Source of the DNA: Trissonchulus latispiculum
Lineage: Eukaryota > Nematoda > Enoplea > Enoplida > Ironidae
DNA: 64,000 nt
Assembly (NCBI GenBank): GCA_030248195.1
Contig: JASAND010021206.1
Span: 1 to 64,000, forward strand
Direction of reading: 5' to 3'
Shown piece after piece: positions 23,201 through 33,999 of the stretch (position 1 is the stretch's first letter; each line of letters opens with the position of its first letter). A model generated the notes under the pieces. The model saw nothing but the letters and a program-made list of their open reading frames with translations. It did no database searches and was not told the DNA's origin. The translations under genes were made by a program, and so were the position numbers.

Positions 23201-26200
23201 AAAGAAACTCTTACCCTAGACATCGAATCCCATATAAGTCTCATGGGATGGTCAAAACAGTCGGCTATGGACACTCCACCTTCTCGACAAATGTCATTTT
23301 CTAGCTGAAGTCGGACATCATCACCAAGGCCAAGGGGTTGATGAGCTTGTAAAGAAAAATATCTGAAAAGTAAAGCAATTTAACAAAATTCCAAATAATT
23401 ATAAAGAAAGAAGACAAGAAACGGAAACTCAGGCTCTAAATAAGGCAATGACAAGAAACGTCAATCTCAATCACAGTTTTGACAATCCAGTAGGAACAAT
23501 TAACATAGGTGAACGTGGTTCCCCATCGTCTTTACCTCCATTTCCGAAAATATCCACCATATTCGTACATATGAAAAGACAACTTCTCCTCAAACAAACC
23601 GTAAACATCTAGTAATGGTTTGGTCAGAGGTTTGAAAAAGTACGCATAGGTTTTCGTTGCACACCCTAAAGCTATTTGGCATTAACGACAACCATCGTCG
23701 AAAATGTGTAGGCTACCAATTTTAATTTGCTTAGCCCTACAAACGAATACGTAAGTCAAATCACATTGTCTCAATAGCCCAAACATTTAGGCCTTCGGCT
23801 GCTGCACCGACATAAACTACTGACTTAAAAAGCTGAATTTCCAGCTTTCACGTAGTCAAGCCATAGTTCAGTAGCTATTACCTATCATACAAAACCATAG
23901 CATCGGCTTGAGCATTAGCGAAATCGCCAGTCTCTGTGGACGTTGATGGCACAGAATACTGTTGGCGAAAATTGTCAGCAGCCAACCAAAATTCCAAAAA
24001 ACCCCTCACACCATTATCATCCATGTACTGAAATACACCACCAAGAATTAGTAAATTGAGTAAATTTTGCACCAAAGCCATTCAAAAGTGGCGAAACTGA
24101 AGGCATCTTCGGCCGAGCACATACCATAACTTTGGGATAGCAAATTGTATCAACAGCAAAGCTCACAGGTGACGCGTAAGGCTGTCCAATCATATAGTTA
24201 AGAATAATGCATATAACTGTAAATCTGTAATAAATGTAATTACCGTATAATGTATTGTAAATACTTTCAACACATTTTGTGAAAACCAAATTTACACGCC
24301 AAACAGACGACTGTTGAAACTGCATTTCTGAATGATGCAAACGAATTCTATTACTAACTTCCGCAAAATAGAACAGCGCAGAATCATTGTAGATTATGTC
24401 AGCCAAGCAAACGGAACCACTAGTAAGGACATCCACAACATGTTTACAATGATAAACACTCCGGAGGAAATCGGGAAAGTATCTAAAATAATACTTGAGA
24501 CTCTTTAAGAATAAAGATTTTAATAGGAGAGCCTGACACAAACAAGGGAAATCCCAAGTTGAAGACATTTTGGAGTACCGATACAGATACGAAATTTTGA
24601 CGGTATTACTACAAACTATGATGGAAATCGTACAAAATCAAATCTAACGTAGCAACAAAGCGAGGAAATAACCTGCAGCAAAATCGGACACGGTTTGCCC
24701 TCTGCCTTAGCTAGTCCAACGACAATTAAAAGATGAGACATGATTACAAGTCAAATATTACTAAAGAGTGAATACCTTTTCTCCATTAAATAAACAACGA
24801 AATCTTGAGCAGGTGAAAAGCATTCAGGATCAAGTTCTCCACTAGGACAGCACATTCTTTCTATAACACAAAAATCTTAAGATTTACAAAAATGTTATGT
24901 CGTCTTCGTCGTCGAAGAATCGAGAACCTGATAATTAGTACTATCTGTTATGACGACATTAGGTACCAAATCGTATTCACTGTTTCGTTGTTAGCTGTAG
25001 AATAGCGGAACAACATATAAATACAAACAACACAAGCAATAGGAATATGCGTACCAATTACAATATTGCGAATGGCATCAGTTAATCCAATTGAATGAGA
25101 GGCATCTTTGCTAATGTACCGGGAGAAAATGTCCAATGCATCTTGTTGGGTCACTGAAGAAAAAACTAGCAAAGATGCCGTTGGCTGTCAAATACATACT
25201 GACCTTTCTGTATGCGTATAAATGTACACTGACCGACCTACCACATCTTTGACAACTGTGCCATTCTATAACGGTCGCTGAACAAAGCTTTGGTGTCTAC
25301 ATTCAGGTAAATTAGCCGTGGATCGAAGATGGCTAGCTACGTGGCCAGTGTAGGGGAGTCAAATGAAAATTTGCACTCCAGGCTCCAGACAAATGTGCAC
25401 TCCAGGCTGCAGAACTGGACAAGACCTGGAGTGGTCTTTTTGGCAGCTGGTCGATGCACCTATTCCAGCCCAACCGGCGTGTGCCTGCGGCCGGGTAAAG
25501 GACGACGGAGTGAATATATTATGGTTCCTTGTGGCAGGCGCCCGCAGGCCCACCTGAAGAATTGATTCAAAATAGAAAGAAAAACATGTCATATACGTAT
25601 AGACTCACTATGATTTAAACTGGAGGACTCAAATCTGTCCTCATCCACAGGCTGAGTGGTGGCACAGGATAATTTGGAACAAGTACCATCCGTTAAACTG
25701 TGCAAGCTTGAACGATCTTCCACCAACACACCACTATCCGTGCTAACACTGCAGCCATCAACGCAAACAGGAGACCCAGATAAGCTGCAGACCGATGACT
25801 GATGCAATCCATTTCTGGTCCGGCCACCCATGGAAACACGAAAACTTTCGGCATCCAGCCAAAACTTAACCAAATGGCGCACACCTTTTCCTTCCATGAA
25901 CTGCATAAAGTAACTGAGTGCTGAAGGATCTTGCAAAATTTCGAGCAAGTTTTTTGAAAGACGAGATTTCCGCTTCAGCAGGTAGGACTGAGTTGCGCTG
26001 AGTCCTGAAAGTACGTGCACGAGAGACGGAAAAGAGAGTCAGTAGCCAATACAATTAATATATACACATGGTTACAGTGGCAGAACAAGCTTTAACCATG
26101 AAATAAAATTTATAAAGAATTATATGCATTTAATAACATGTATATACGTATATGAATTAAAATATATAAATATGTATACTCTACTACCTGTACACCCAAC

Positions 26201-26400
26201 TCACCGATATCAGTGTCATGTTGATTGAAGGCATTGTTAGCGTTAACCTGCGTGTCACAGGAAGAATTATTCCCGCACTCAACATGGGAATCTATTTTAA
26301 ACGTCAACTGAGTTTCAAATGTTGATTCCGGAGTCAACAAAGCATCCTCGAGATTATTTGACATAATAACTGATTCAACCAAACTGTCTGATCTGAAGAG
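17178..26400 (-). CDS. AKAP10: AKAP10/D-AKAP2-like A-kinase anchoring protein with two RGS domains (5' end not found)
   Basis: Thirteen minus-strand exons join with GT-AG borders and consistent phases: 26205-26400, 25609-26004, 25055-25153, 24776-24860, 24359-24482, 23882-24027, 23215-23362, 22070-22181, 19070-19165, 18702-18924, 18323-18405, 17925-17980 and 17178-17285. They give 623 codons and a TGA; the human protein has 662 residues, so only a short 5' exon is missing. RGS-A contains FMQFMEGKGVRHLVKFW. RGS-B contains LADIIYNDSALFYF, FLEFWLAADNF and LPAFLKSCLYLKYLTDLI. The last exon holds the amphipathic PKA-regulatory-subunit-binding helix. The protein would tether protein kinase A to membranes or mitochondria and bind small GTPases, as known for the family. 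This is the one clearly host gene here. Confidence 0.92.
19166..22069. repeat. AKAP10 intron filled by dispersed repeats
   Basis: This 2.9-kb intron contains a diverged copy of the palindrome-arm module (19965-20510), followed directly by the hairpin-terminated repeat (20500-20745, hairpin 20713-20744, 13-bp stem). Before it, at 19500-19860, and after it, at 20750-21010, are two related stretches sharing TTGGCCGAAAAACCAT and GAACATCGATTT words. AT-rich DNA with repeated TTTAGGCCAT words occupies about 21060-21660. No coding exon was seen. Confidence 0.7.
22182..23214. other. AKAP10 intron with C/G-run-bounded insert
   Basis: Between exons 22070-22181 and 23215-23362. The segment from about 22490 to 22975 begins with a C-run, ends with GGGCGCCCCTCCC and is AT-rich inside. 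It looks like a small MITE, but no clear terminal repeat was identified. A frame near 23020-23115 was considered as an exon and rejected because the flanking exons join without it. Confidence 0.5.
25609..26004 (-). CDS. AKAP10: AKAP10-like exon: first half of RGS-A domain
   Basis: This 396-bp exon is bounded by an acceptor (...TTTCAG) and a donor GTGAGTC. It encodes the start of the first RGS domain (LLEILQDPSALSYFMQFMEG, then HLVKFWLDAESF) followed by a long serine-rich insert. In vertebrate AKAP10 the first RGS domain is also split by such an insert. The domain resumes in exon 25055-25153 with IFSRYISKDA. Confidence 0.9.
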
Positions 26401-27430
26401 CTAAAAAAGCATAACCGCAAATATGGCATTATTAGTCCAGGTATGTATATATAATTAATATAGATGTGTTCCCGGTTACTTATGTATGAGCTCTGGGTAT
26501 GTCTTCCGGTTACTTATGAGCTCTGGGTTTTCTCTAGGCCAAAAAAGTGGGGGGAGGAGTGGGGGCCAGGCGCGTAGCCAGGGGGAATGGGGGAATTCTC
26601 CCCGAAATTGTGTACCCCCCGGAATTTTTTCCATGGCACGTGTAAAACGATCATTTTTCAAAATTTTTTCGAGCCCTCAGGGGAAAAAAAGTGTCGGACC
26701 ATATAATGGTTTCTCAACCCAAAATGAGAACAAAAAGCAAGGGAGGTACCAAAAAAATTAAAAACATTGGGGTGGGCGGGGGGGGGGGGGGGGGGGGGGG
26801 GGGCAGGAGACCGGACCGGCGGAGGACGTGAGAACTATTTGGAGAAGTATGGGGGAATCTTGGGGGCGGTTTTTGGGGGTTTTTGGTGGTGTTTTTGGGG
26901 TTTTTTGTGATTTTTTGTGTTTTTTTGGTTTTTTCGGGTTTTGTCTGGTTTTTGTCTTTTTTTTGTCTTTTTTCAGTTTTTTTTCGGTTTTTTGTGGGTT
27001 TCTGTCATTTGGTTCTTTTTGGCTTTTTTGGGGTTTTCGGTTTTCTGGGTGGTTGGGTTGGTTTTGGTGGGGGTGTTTTGTGGGGGGTTTGTGCATTTTT
27101 GTGTGCTTTTTGAAAATTGGTGTGAATTTGGGGAAAATGGGTGATTTTGTATATACGTATATTGTGGTTTGGGTGTTTTTTGGGTGTTTGTGTTTTGCCT
27201 GTATTTGGGGTTTACTGGTTATCGTTGTGTTTTATTGTGTTTTACGGTTTTTGGGTTAAGTGGTTATACGCTATTCTGATTAAAAGATTATTAAATTTAT
27301 GTATATTTGTTTTGTTGGGGGCGTGGCGTCGCGGTATGTGATCCATTATATTTTGAAAAACCTGGAAAAATTGGAAAAAATAGACAGGCAATTTTCATCT
27401 ATTACTACGTACTTACTTATATAAATATAT
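26401..27430. other. Low-complexity DNA with a hAT-like terminus
   Basis: At 26567 begins CAGGCGCGTAGCCAGGGGG, a form often seen at hAT-type MITE ends; the partner end was not found. A run of about 25 G at 26778-26803 is followed by 300 bp of T/G-rich sequence (26870-27250). Long frames there are artefacts of composition. A missing first AKAP10 exon could lie here or farther right but was not recognised. Confidence 0.55.
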
Positions 27431-27440
27431 ATATATATAT

Positions 27441-28188
27441 ACAAGAACAAAAAGTGCTCCTTCGTCGCATGTAAAATACATATGAGTCTTCGTAGGCAGG
27501 TTGTACATAAGCAAAAACTAGCCTGTAAAATACATATGAGTTCCGTAGGGAGGTTGTAAATTAAGGAAAACAAGTTGCAACCGCTTAACATATGAGCCTG
27601 TCCTACAACGAGGCTCATATTGGCGTATGTCATAATACGAATAATTTGCAGATTTACTTTTATATAAATACATACTGCATAAAGCTTTTCATTACAAATT
27701 ATCCTTCATATATATAATGTTGATCAGTCATTATATATAGTGTGCATATGCTCAATACGGTACGCCATGAGGCGCTCTGACTCACAGCCAAGTGGGAACG
27801 CATTCTGCGTGTGTATAATGTGAAAGTGTTTCGAGAATGCATTAGAGGTGTGCCATAGTGTTTCAGGAAACAGGTTGCATGTACAGTTCAGCTTGAGCAG
27901 TCGTAGTTCACTTCAGTCCTGGGCCATGACGTCTATTCTTTTTTCCGTAATGTGGATGAAGCTGAGGTTCTTTAATGAGGCTTTAATGTGGAATGCACTG
28001 TGACGCCAATATGAGCCTCGTTGTAGGACAGGCTCATATGTTAAGCGGTTGCAACTTGTTTTCCTTAATTTACAACCTCCCTACGGAACTCATATGTATT
28101 TTACAGGCTAGTTTTTGCTTATGTACAACCTGCCTACGAAGACTCATATGTATTTTACATGCGACGAAGGAGCACTTTTTGTTCTTGT
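27441..28188. mobile_element. 748-bp element with 186-bp terminal inverted repeats
   Basis: Bases 27441-27626 and 28003-28188 are inverted copies; both ends give coordinate sum 55,629, so there are no net indels. The inner 376 bp is unique. The termini read ACAAGAACAAAAAGTGCTCC. Within each TIR a roughly 60-bp subunit (GTAAAATACATATGAGT...AGGTTGTA) is itself repeated. It lies between AT-rich stretches, no coding sequence was seen and no target duplication was resolved. It is probably a non-autonomous fold-back or MITE-type element. Confidence 0.8.
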
Positions 28189-28244
28189 TTTCTATTATTT
28201 TATATATGTATGCTCATGAAGGTATGTATAGATATCTTTCAACG

Positions 28245-29257
28245 GTAGCAAGCAAGCCAACCACAGCACTCCACAACCACTTTGAGCATGCAGTTCTATG
28301 ACAATGTTGCTCAGCTCGCTCAGGGCTTTCATTTGGTACCAAATTTGACCACTTTTGAAAAATTTCATTTTTGACCGAAAATCGCCAAGTCCCCAATCCA
28401 CCCCACCACAGCACTCTACAGCCACTTTGAGCATGCAGTTCTATGACAAAAGTTGCTCAGCTCGCTTAGGGCTTTCATTTGGTACCAAATTTGACCACTT
28501 TTGAAAAATTTCATTTTTGACCGAAAATCGCCTAAGTCCCCACCCCACCCCACCACAGCACTCTACAGCCACTTTGAGCATGCAGTTCTATGACAAAAGT
28601 TGCTCAGCTCGCTCAGGGCTTTCATTTGGTACCAAATTTGACCACTTTTGAAAAATTTCATTTTTGACCGAAAATCGCCTAAGTCCCCACCCCACCCCAC
28701 CACAGCACTCTACAGCCACTTTGAACATGCAGTTCTATGACAAAAGTTGCTCAGCTCGCTTAGGGCTTTCATTTGGTACCAGATTTGACCACTTTTGAAA
28801 AATTTCATTTTTGACCGAAAATCGCCTAAGTCCCCACCCCACCCCACCACAGCACTCTACAGCCACTTTGAACATGCAGTTCTATGACAAAAGTTGCTCA
28901 GCTCGCTTAGGGCTTTCATTTGGTACCAGATTTGACCACTTTTGAAAAATTTCATTTTTGACCGAAAATCGCCTAAGTCCCCACCCCACCCCACCACAGC
29001 ACTCTACAGCCACTTTGAACATGCAGTTCTATGACAAAAGTTGCTCAGCTCGCTTAGGGCTTTCATTTGGTACCAGATTTGACCACTTTTGAAAAATTTC
29101 ATTTTTGACCGAAAATCGCCTAAGTCCCCACCCCACCCCACCACAGCACTCTACAGCCACTTTGAACATGCAGTTCTATGACAAAAGTTGCTCAGCTCGC
29201 TTAGGGCTTTCATTTGGTACCAAATTTGACCACTTTTGAAAAATTTCATTTTTGACC
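28245..29257 (+). repeat. Satellite of about 147-bp units (seven copies)
   Basis: GGTACC marks each unit at about 28335, 28480, 28628, 28775, 28922, 29069 and 29216, so spacing is 145-148 and mostly 147 bp. Units contain CAGCACTCTACAGCC, GCAGTTCTATGACAA, TTGCTCAGCTCGCT and a TTTTTGACCGAAAATCGCC tail. Inner units are nearly identical, suggesting recent homogenisation. Related units in the opposite orientation occur at 33705-33820 and 37215-37575. Confidence 0.92.
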
Positions 29258-29276
29258 CCATGACCTCCCACCGACC

Positions 29277-29700
29277 TGACCCTCCAGATGGCAAAGTGGA
29301 ACCAGCACAGCAAGATGGGTGGGTCAGACGGCAAAACGGATGCCAGGAATGAGCTGGGCGCACCAGAAAACCCCTATACACAATGTTTTGTCGGGCTATG
29401 TACAGTCCTATATGGTGTTCCCGGAAGTTGGTACCGACCGGACCCTCCAGACGGCAAAGTGGAACCAGCACAGCTAGATGGGTGGGTCAGACGGCAAAAC
29501 GGACACCGGGAATGAGCTGGGCGCACCAGAAAACCCCTATAGACAAAGTTTGGAGAGGCCAAGTAAAGCCTACTATGGACCTCCGGGAAGCGGTTACCGA
29601 CATGACCCCTCAGACGGTCAAGTGGAACCAGCCCAGCAACTTGGGTTACTCGGGCAGCAAAACTGATAGCGGGAATCGATTCTCCGTCCCAAAAAACCTT
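29277..29700 (+). repeat. Second tandem repeat, about 163-bp units
   Basis: Three units start near 29279, 29441 and 29605 with CCCTCCAGACGGCAAAGTGG-like text and share GGGTGGGTCAGACGGCAAAA and CACCAGAAAACCCCTAT. Inverted copies occupy about 36770-37200. They adjoin the 147-bp satellite in both places, so the two families travel together. Confidence 0.85.
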
Positions 29701-30059
29701 TGTATGCAAAATTTGAGCCACCCATGTAGCAAAATAAGCGAAAAAATTAAGTTCAAAGTTCGACCCAAAATTCACCAACTTTGGCCGGCCAGTACCGAAA
29801 AATTACGCATGAAGACGGAAAATCATATAGCATTTGAACGACCCCGATATGTGTACTGTTTAACCATATAGTCAGTATTGCCCCATATATAGCCCAATCT
29901 GACTTATTAAGGCGCCTTTGAAGCATACTTTTTGGCCATTTTAGCGTTTTGGCCGACTTTGGCCCCCAGCCAAAAATTTTTTCCGGCCCTGGGAGGCATA
30001 AAAACTAGCTTATTTTCTTATTTTTGATTTGTACTACAAGAATATATATGGGTTTCATA
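29701..30059. other. Unassigned repeat-like DNA
   Basis: No gene was seen. The text has the CCGAAAA/GGCCAAA word style of the neighbouring non-coding repeats and probably belongs to the same composite. Confidence 0.4.
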
Positions 30060-30352
30060 GGCAAAAATTTTTCTATCTGTAGTTATTCAAGCTACAAAAC
30101 CCCCTTATGAGACATCAAAAGCGAGAAACCGGAAAAAAACATCACTCTCGTAAGCGATTTTTGGCATAACTTTTTAACGGAAAGTGGTACGGGGATGAAA
30201 CTTCGCACACATACTAAACTCGACACGTACAATTTTTTGCGCACATAATCTGCGCAGGAATCTGCGCAGCTTCTGCGCAGCCTTGTTTTACACGGTCATT
30301 CGACCATTTTCACTCATATTATAGGGGTCGCTACCGCGACCCCTATGATATA
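30060..30352 (+). repeat. Hairpin-bearing repeat, plus copy
   Basis: Shares GATGAAACTTCGCAC-like text, three CTGCGCAG palindromes in a row (30245-30285) and a terminal hairpin at 30317-30350 (stem TATTATAGGGGTCGC with one mismatch, loop TACC) with the minus copy at 36137-36420. The hairpin is a variant of the one at 16217-16250. Confidence 0.8.
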
Positions 30353-31020
30353 ATTCAAGAATTTCAAAGTAACGATAAAATTCCGAGCTGAAATTGCGGA
30401 CTGATGTAATTCAGCCCCGCTAATATCTATATAAAGAAGAAATTTGATTGAAACTCGATGCCGGGGGTCTGGGAGGCGGACTCCCCCAGAAGCTGAAAAT
30501 TTTTTGGAATTTTGGACACGAAAGAAATTTTTATGAACAATTTCTTACCGTTTTAACTGATTAATAAACGGAAATGAGAGAGCTAGCATTGTACGCGACG
30601 AACCGTTGTAAAGGAAGAAAATGTAAAGAAATAGTTTAAGAGAAATTGGCTTCAGCCGTTTATTTTTGACGATGAAGGAACGCTAACGCACAGTATAATA
30701 TGTATAAATACTTACAACCTAAAGCAAAAATATTTCAATAATTAATTAGTGGCTTTAGTGAAGAAGAATAAAACAAAGTAAGGTCCTTGCGACCTTGCCA
30801 TGACCGAAAAATATATAGTAAGGAAAGCGGGGGTCTGGGGGCGGCAGCCCCCAGCTAAAAGCTAGAGCTTTTTTTAAAATTTTAAGCACTTTGGAAATTT
30901 TTTAGAACATTTTGTGGTTAGCGGAAGCAAAATTTGACTGAGCATTTATGTGTGCATTTTTAAATTTGAGTGTGCATTTTGCAAAAAAAGTGTGCATATG
31001 CACAATAATATGCACAAAAA
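30353..31020. other. Unassigned DNA
   Basis: Contains two GGGGGTCTGGGGGCGG-type blocks (30463-30490 and 30828-30850) in AT-rich sequence. No gene, tRNA or clear element boundary was recognised. Confidence 0.45.
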
Positions 31021-31024
31021 ACCC

Positions 31025-31330
31025 TGTTTCCAGAGATTTTCCAGACATTTTCCGGACATTTTCAAGACTTTTTCTAGGCTTTTTCCAGGTTTTTTCTGAA
31101 TCAATCTGGTTTATATACTTTCTAGAGATTTTCCGGACATTTTTCAGACATTTTCTTGGCTTTTTCCAGTGTTTTTCTGAATCGATCTGGTTTACTTTCC
31201 AGACATTTTCCGGACATTTTCCAGACTTTTCCAGCTTCTGTCCGGACATTTTCTAAACTTTTTCGAGACTTTTTATGAATCACATTGACTTGCTTTCCAG
31301 ACATTTTCCCGGGTTTTCTAAACATTTCTG
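31025..31330. repeat. Pyrimidine-rich minisatellite (TTTTCCAGACATTTTCCGG words)
   Basis: Irregular repeats of TTTTCCRGACAT and relatives. A purine-rich relative, partly inverted within itself, lies at 38640-38950. Open frames of phenylalanine/serine composition arise from the repeat and are not genes. Confidence 0.75.
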
Positions 31331-32202
31331 CCAATTTTTGGTTTTCCGGCCAAATTCACAAAAATGGTTCTTGATTGCTCAGAAGTCGTTCTCATAGCAA
31401 GTTTAAAAACGCCCTTTCACGTCCACGTGAACAATTCAAAATGGCATTTGGACTTCACAATTTTCGGTAGAAGGTAAAAACCTGTCTTTGGTGGAGAGCA
31501 TGTTTGGCTACGTAAAGCTAACGTGGCCAGAAAAGCACTCTGGAAGTAAGAGAAACGGGATATATAATACTGAAACAACGCTTATATATTTTATTTCATC
31601 GAATTTCGTAAGATTTATATAAACAATTAAACTGACAACTTTGACGAAATCTATCCAGTTGATTCTGCAAATTTTGATGTCCGACTTTCTCATTTATTGT
31701 TAGAACTTATCGCAAAAATAACGGCAGATATACGTATATGTACGTAGTCAGTGAAGCCGATTTTACCTGTTTCAAGCATAAAATCGATAATGAGTTATCG
31801 AGACCGAATCTCAGGGTATATATATTTTTACCGGGGGGGGGGGGCGGGGGGCCGACCACCAAAATTGACCTCTCCCCGAAAATGCCTTCCCCCCCCCCAA
31901 GAAATCGCCCTCTCCCGGGATTTTTGCTTCCCCCCCCTGGATTTTTTGGGAGCCCAAATGATTGCCACAAATAGGCAAAGTTTCATTGACAAAAAATTGG
32001 ACAGCTTCGCCGGAGATTATTTCGTAAAAAAAGGCTGTTTTTAGCTTATATAAATCCTGGCATTTTTGAAGACTTTTTGCTTCTCTACGTGCAAAATGCG
32101 CCAAAAATACCAATTTTTGGCTCATTTTTACAAAAAATCCCCCGAAAATTTCTTCCTCCCTTCGGGCGGGAAGCCCCCAAAACCCTAAACCTGAATATTA
32201 CA
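31331..32202. other. No gene recognised; G/C runs near 31830-31950
   Basis: AT-rich DNA with a G-run at about 31831-31850 and C-runs at 31890-31940. Nothing coding was identified. Confidence 0.5.
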
Positions 32203-32262
32203 AATGAAAGAACAAACGAAACTAAGATTGTCGCTACAGCACCTCCGACCCGAAAAATTCGG

Positions 32263-32334
32263 GCCCGAGGTGGGGATCGAACCCACAACCTTTGGCTGTC
32301 TAGGCCAACGCTCTACCGATTGAGCCACCCGGGC
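32263..32334 (-). tRNA. tRNA gene, anticodon loop CTAGACA (anticodon AGA), copy 1
   Basis: Seventy-two bases fold cleanly. The acceptor is GCCCGGG/CTCGGGC (one G-U), the D-arm GCTC/GAGC, the anticodon stem TTGGC/GCCAA with loop CTAGACA, the variable loop AGGTT, and the T-arm GTGGG/CCCAC with TTCGATC. T33 is followed by AGA, which would read the serine codon UCU. However, the variable loop is short (type I), unlike normal serine tRNAs. A T5 run lies about 12 bp downstream. It may be a decoding variant, a mutated tRNA of other identity, or an element-derived tRNA. Confidence 0.88.
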
Positions 32335-32524
32335 ACAATCGAACCAAGCTTAAGTTGGAATTCGTTCCCAAACTGTAGTGACATTTTAGAAGACGCTTTC
32401 GCGCCAGCCCACACAGTCTGATGGGAGCAAACCTCGACCGTTTCACACCGTAATGGGCAAGACAAATGAAAGAACAAACGAAACTAAGATTGTCACTACA
32501 GCACCTCCGACCCGAAAAATTCGG

Positions 32525-32596
32525 GCCCGAGGTGGGGATCGAACCCACAACCTTTGGCTGTCTAGGCCAACGCTCTACCGATTGAGCCACCCGGGC
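32525..32596 (-). tRNA. tRNA gene, anticodon AGA, copy 2
   Basis: Identical in all stems and loops to the copy at 32263-32334, 262 bp away. The same A-box, B-box GGTTCGATCCC and downstream T5 are present. Confidence 0.88.
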
Positions 32597-32785
32597 ACAA
32601 TCGAACCAAGCTTAAGTTGGAATTCGTTCCCAAACTGTAGTGACATTTTAGAAGACGCTTTCGCGCCAGCCCACACAGTCTGATGGAAGCAAACCTCGAC
32701 CGTTTCAAACCGTAATGGGCAAGACAAATGAAAGAACAAACGAAACAAGATTGTCACTACAGCACCTCCGACCCGAAAAATTCGG

Positions 32786-32857
32786 GCCCGAGGTGGGGAT
32801 CGAACCCACAACCTTTGGCTGTCTAGGCCAACGCTCTACCGATTGAGCCACCCGGGC
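32786..32857 (-). tRNA. tRNA gene, anticodon AGA, copy 3
   Basis: Third full copy in the tandem array, unchanged in the cloverleaf. Flanks differ from the other units only by small changes. Confidence 0.88.
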
Positions 32858-33047
32858 ACAATCGAACCAAGCTTAAGTTGGAATTCGTTCCCAAACTGTA
32901 GTGACATTTTAGAAGACGCTTTCGCGCCAGCCCACACAGTCTGATGGGAGCAAATCTCGACCGTTTCAAACCGTAATGGGCAAGACAAATGAAAGAACAA
33001 ACGAAACTAAGATTGTCACAACAGCACCTCCGACCCGAAAAATTCGG

Positions 33048-33097
33048 GCCCGAGGTGGGGATCGAACCCACAACCTTTGGCTGTCTAGGCCAACGCT
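33048..33097 (-). pseudogene. Truncated tRNA copy 4
   Basis: Keeps the T-arm, anticodon arm and acceptor 3' strand, then ends after AGCGTTGG at the D-arm. Unrelated sequence begins at about 33098, marking the end of the array. Confidence 0.85.
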
Positions 33098-33954
33098 AGT
33101 TCAATTGTTCAAAGTTCAATTGTTGCTTCTCCCTCCCCCAATATTGCTGGGCCGGGGGTCGGATGGAACCCCCCGGTGCGACCATGTGTTATATACAGTA
33201 CACCAATGGTATATACCTATGTATACGTAGACGGTTTAATCCAACAGGTTTTGGATGTTCGGAAAGTCAAAAAATTAGATAATTTTTGCTAAAAATGTTC
33301 ATTTTTGGAAACATTTTCTCAGTGCTGCAATTATTTACGCAACTTCCGAAACGTTTGTGCTACCCCCAATTTGTTGCTGGGCGTACCCTTCCTTTTTTAG
33401 CCAGAAGAACCCTCTCTACTTTTCATGTGATGGATTTTTTGTTTAGGTACGCGTGAATGGAATGTAAATCTGCTTGATTTTTTACTCGTCCGAATGCAAT
33501 TTGTGTTTTTTCGACTGAAAGGTGACTATCAAAAACCTTGTAAGTCGAAAATGCCGTATTGCTTACTTTCCTTCAAGAGAATTTGAGAATTGCTGCAGCT
33601 GGAAATATCGAAATGCTGGAGCTGGATCAACATCTGGATAACTCTTCTGGCTTCTGGGTATGTACTCTGTTGTTTCTATTTATTTGTACATATATACTTG
33701 GCGATTTTGGGCCAAAAATAAAATTTTTCAAAAGTGGTCAAATTTGGTATCAAATGAAAGCCCTAAGTGAGCTGAGCAACTTTTGTCATAGAACTGCATA
33801 CCCAAAGTGGCTATAGAGTGGCTATAGCCAAATAACGTCACGTGCCTATGAAACTTTTGTCTTTACTTCTTCAACCGGAATTAAAAAAATATAATATAGA
33901 CACAGCCAACACACACATATTATCCTCTTTTGTGCAGAGCATTTTTGTTACTTG

Positions 33955-33992
<38 letters not shown>

Positions 33993-33999
33993 GTCCAAG
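33098..33999. other. Gene-free DNA with one satellite unit and a GT microsatellite
   Basis: A single 147-bp-family unit in reverse orientation lies at about 33705-33820. A (GT)n run occupies about 33967-33991 and leads into GGTCCAAG, the left target duplication of the next element. Confidence 0.6.

Larger units (their letters stand above)
32203..33097 (-). repeat. Tandem array of about 261-bp units, each with a tRNA gene
   Basis: The GACCCGAAAAATTCGGGCC block recurs at about 32248, 32510, 32770 and 33032, giving periods of 262, 260 and 262 bp. Each unit has a minus-strand tRNA gene, then the palindromic GGGCCCGAATTTTTCGGG block whose T5 can end Pol III transcription. The fourth unit is cut inside the tRNA D-arm near 33097. 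Sequence between genes is almost identical, so the array is young. Confidence 0.93.

Noticed and set aside
26828..27259. Long open frames in T/G-rich DNA (Phe/Gly/Leu-rich on plus, Lys/Pro-rich on minus)
   Set aside because: They come from low-complexity TTTTGG sequence without stops; no domain, start context or codon structure supports a gene.
28245..29257. CRISPR-like array
   Set aside because: Whole 147-bp units are repeated with no unique spacers, and the host is eukaryotic; it is a satellite.
31025..31330. Coding region rich in Phe, Ser and Arg
   Set aside because: Repeats of TTTTCCAGACAT create open frames on both strands; no motif is present.
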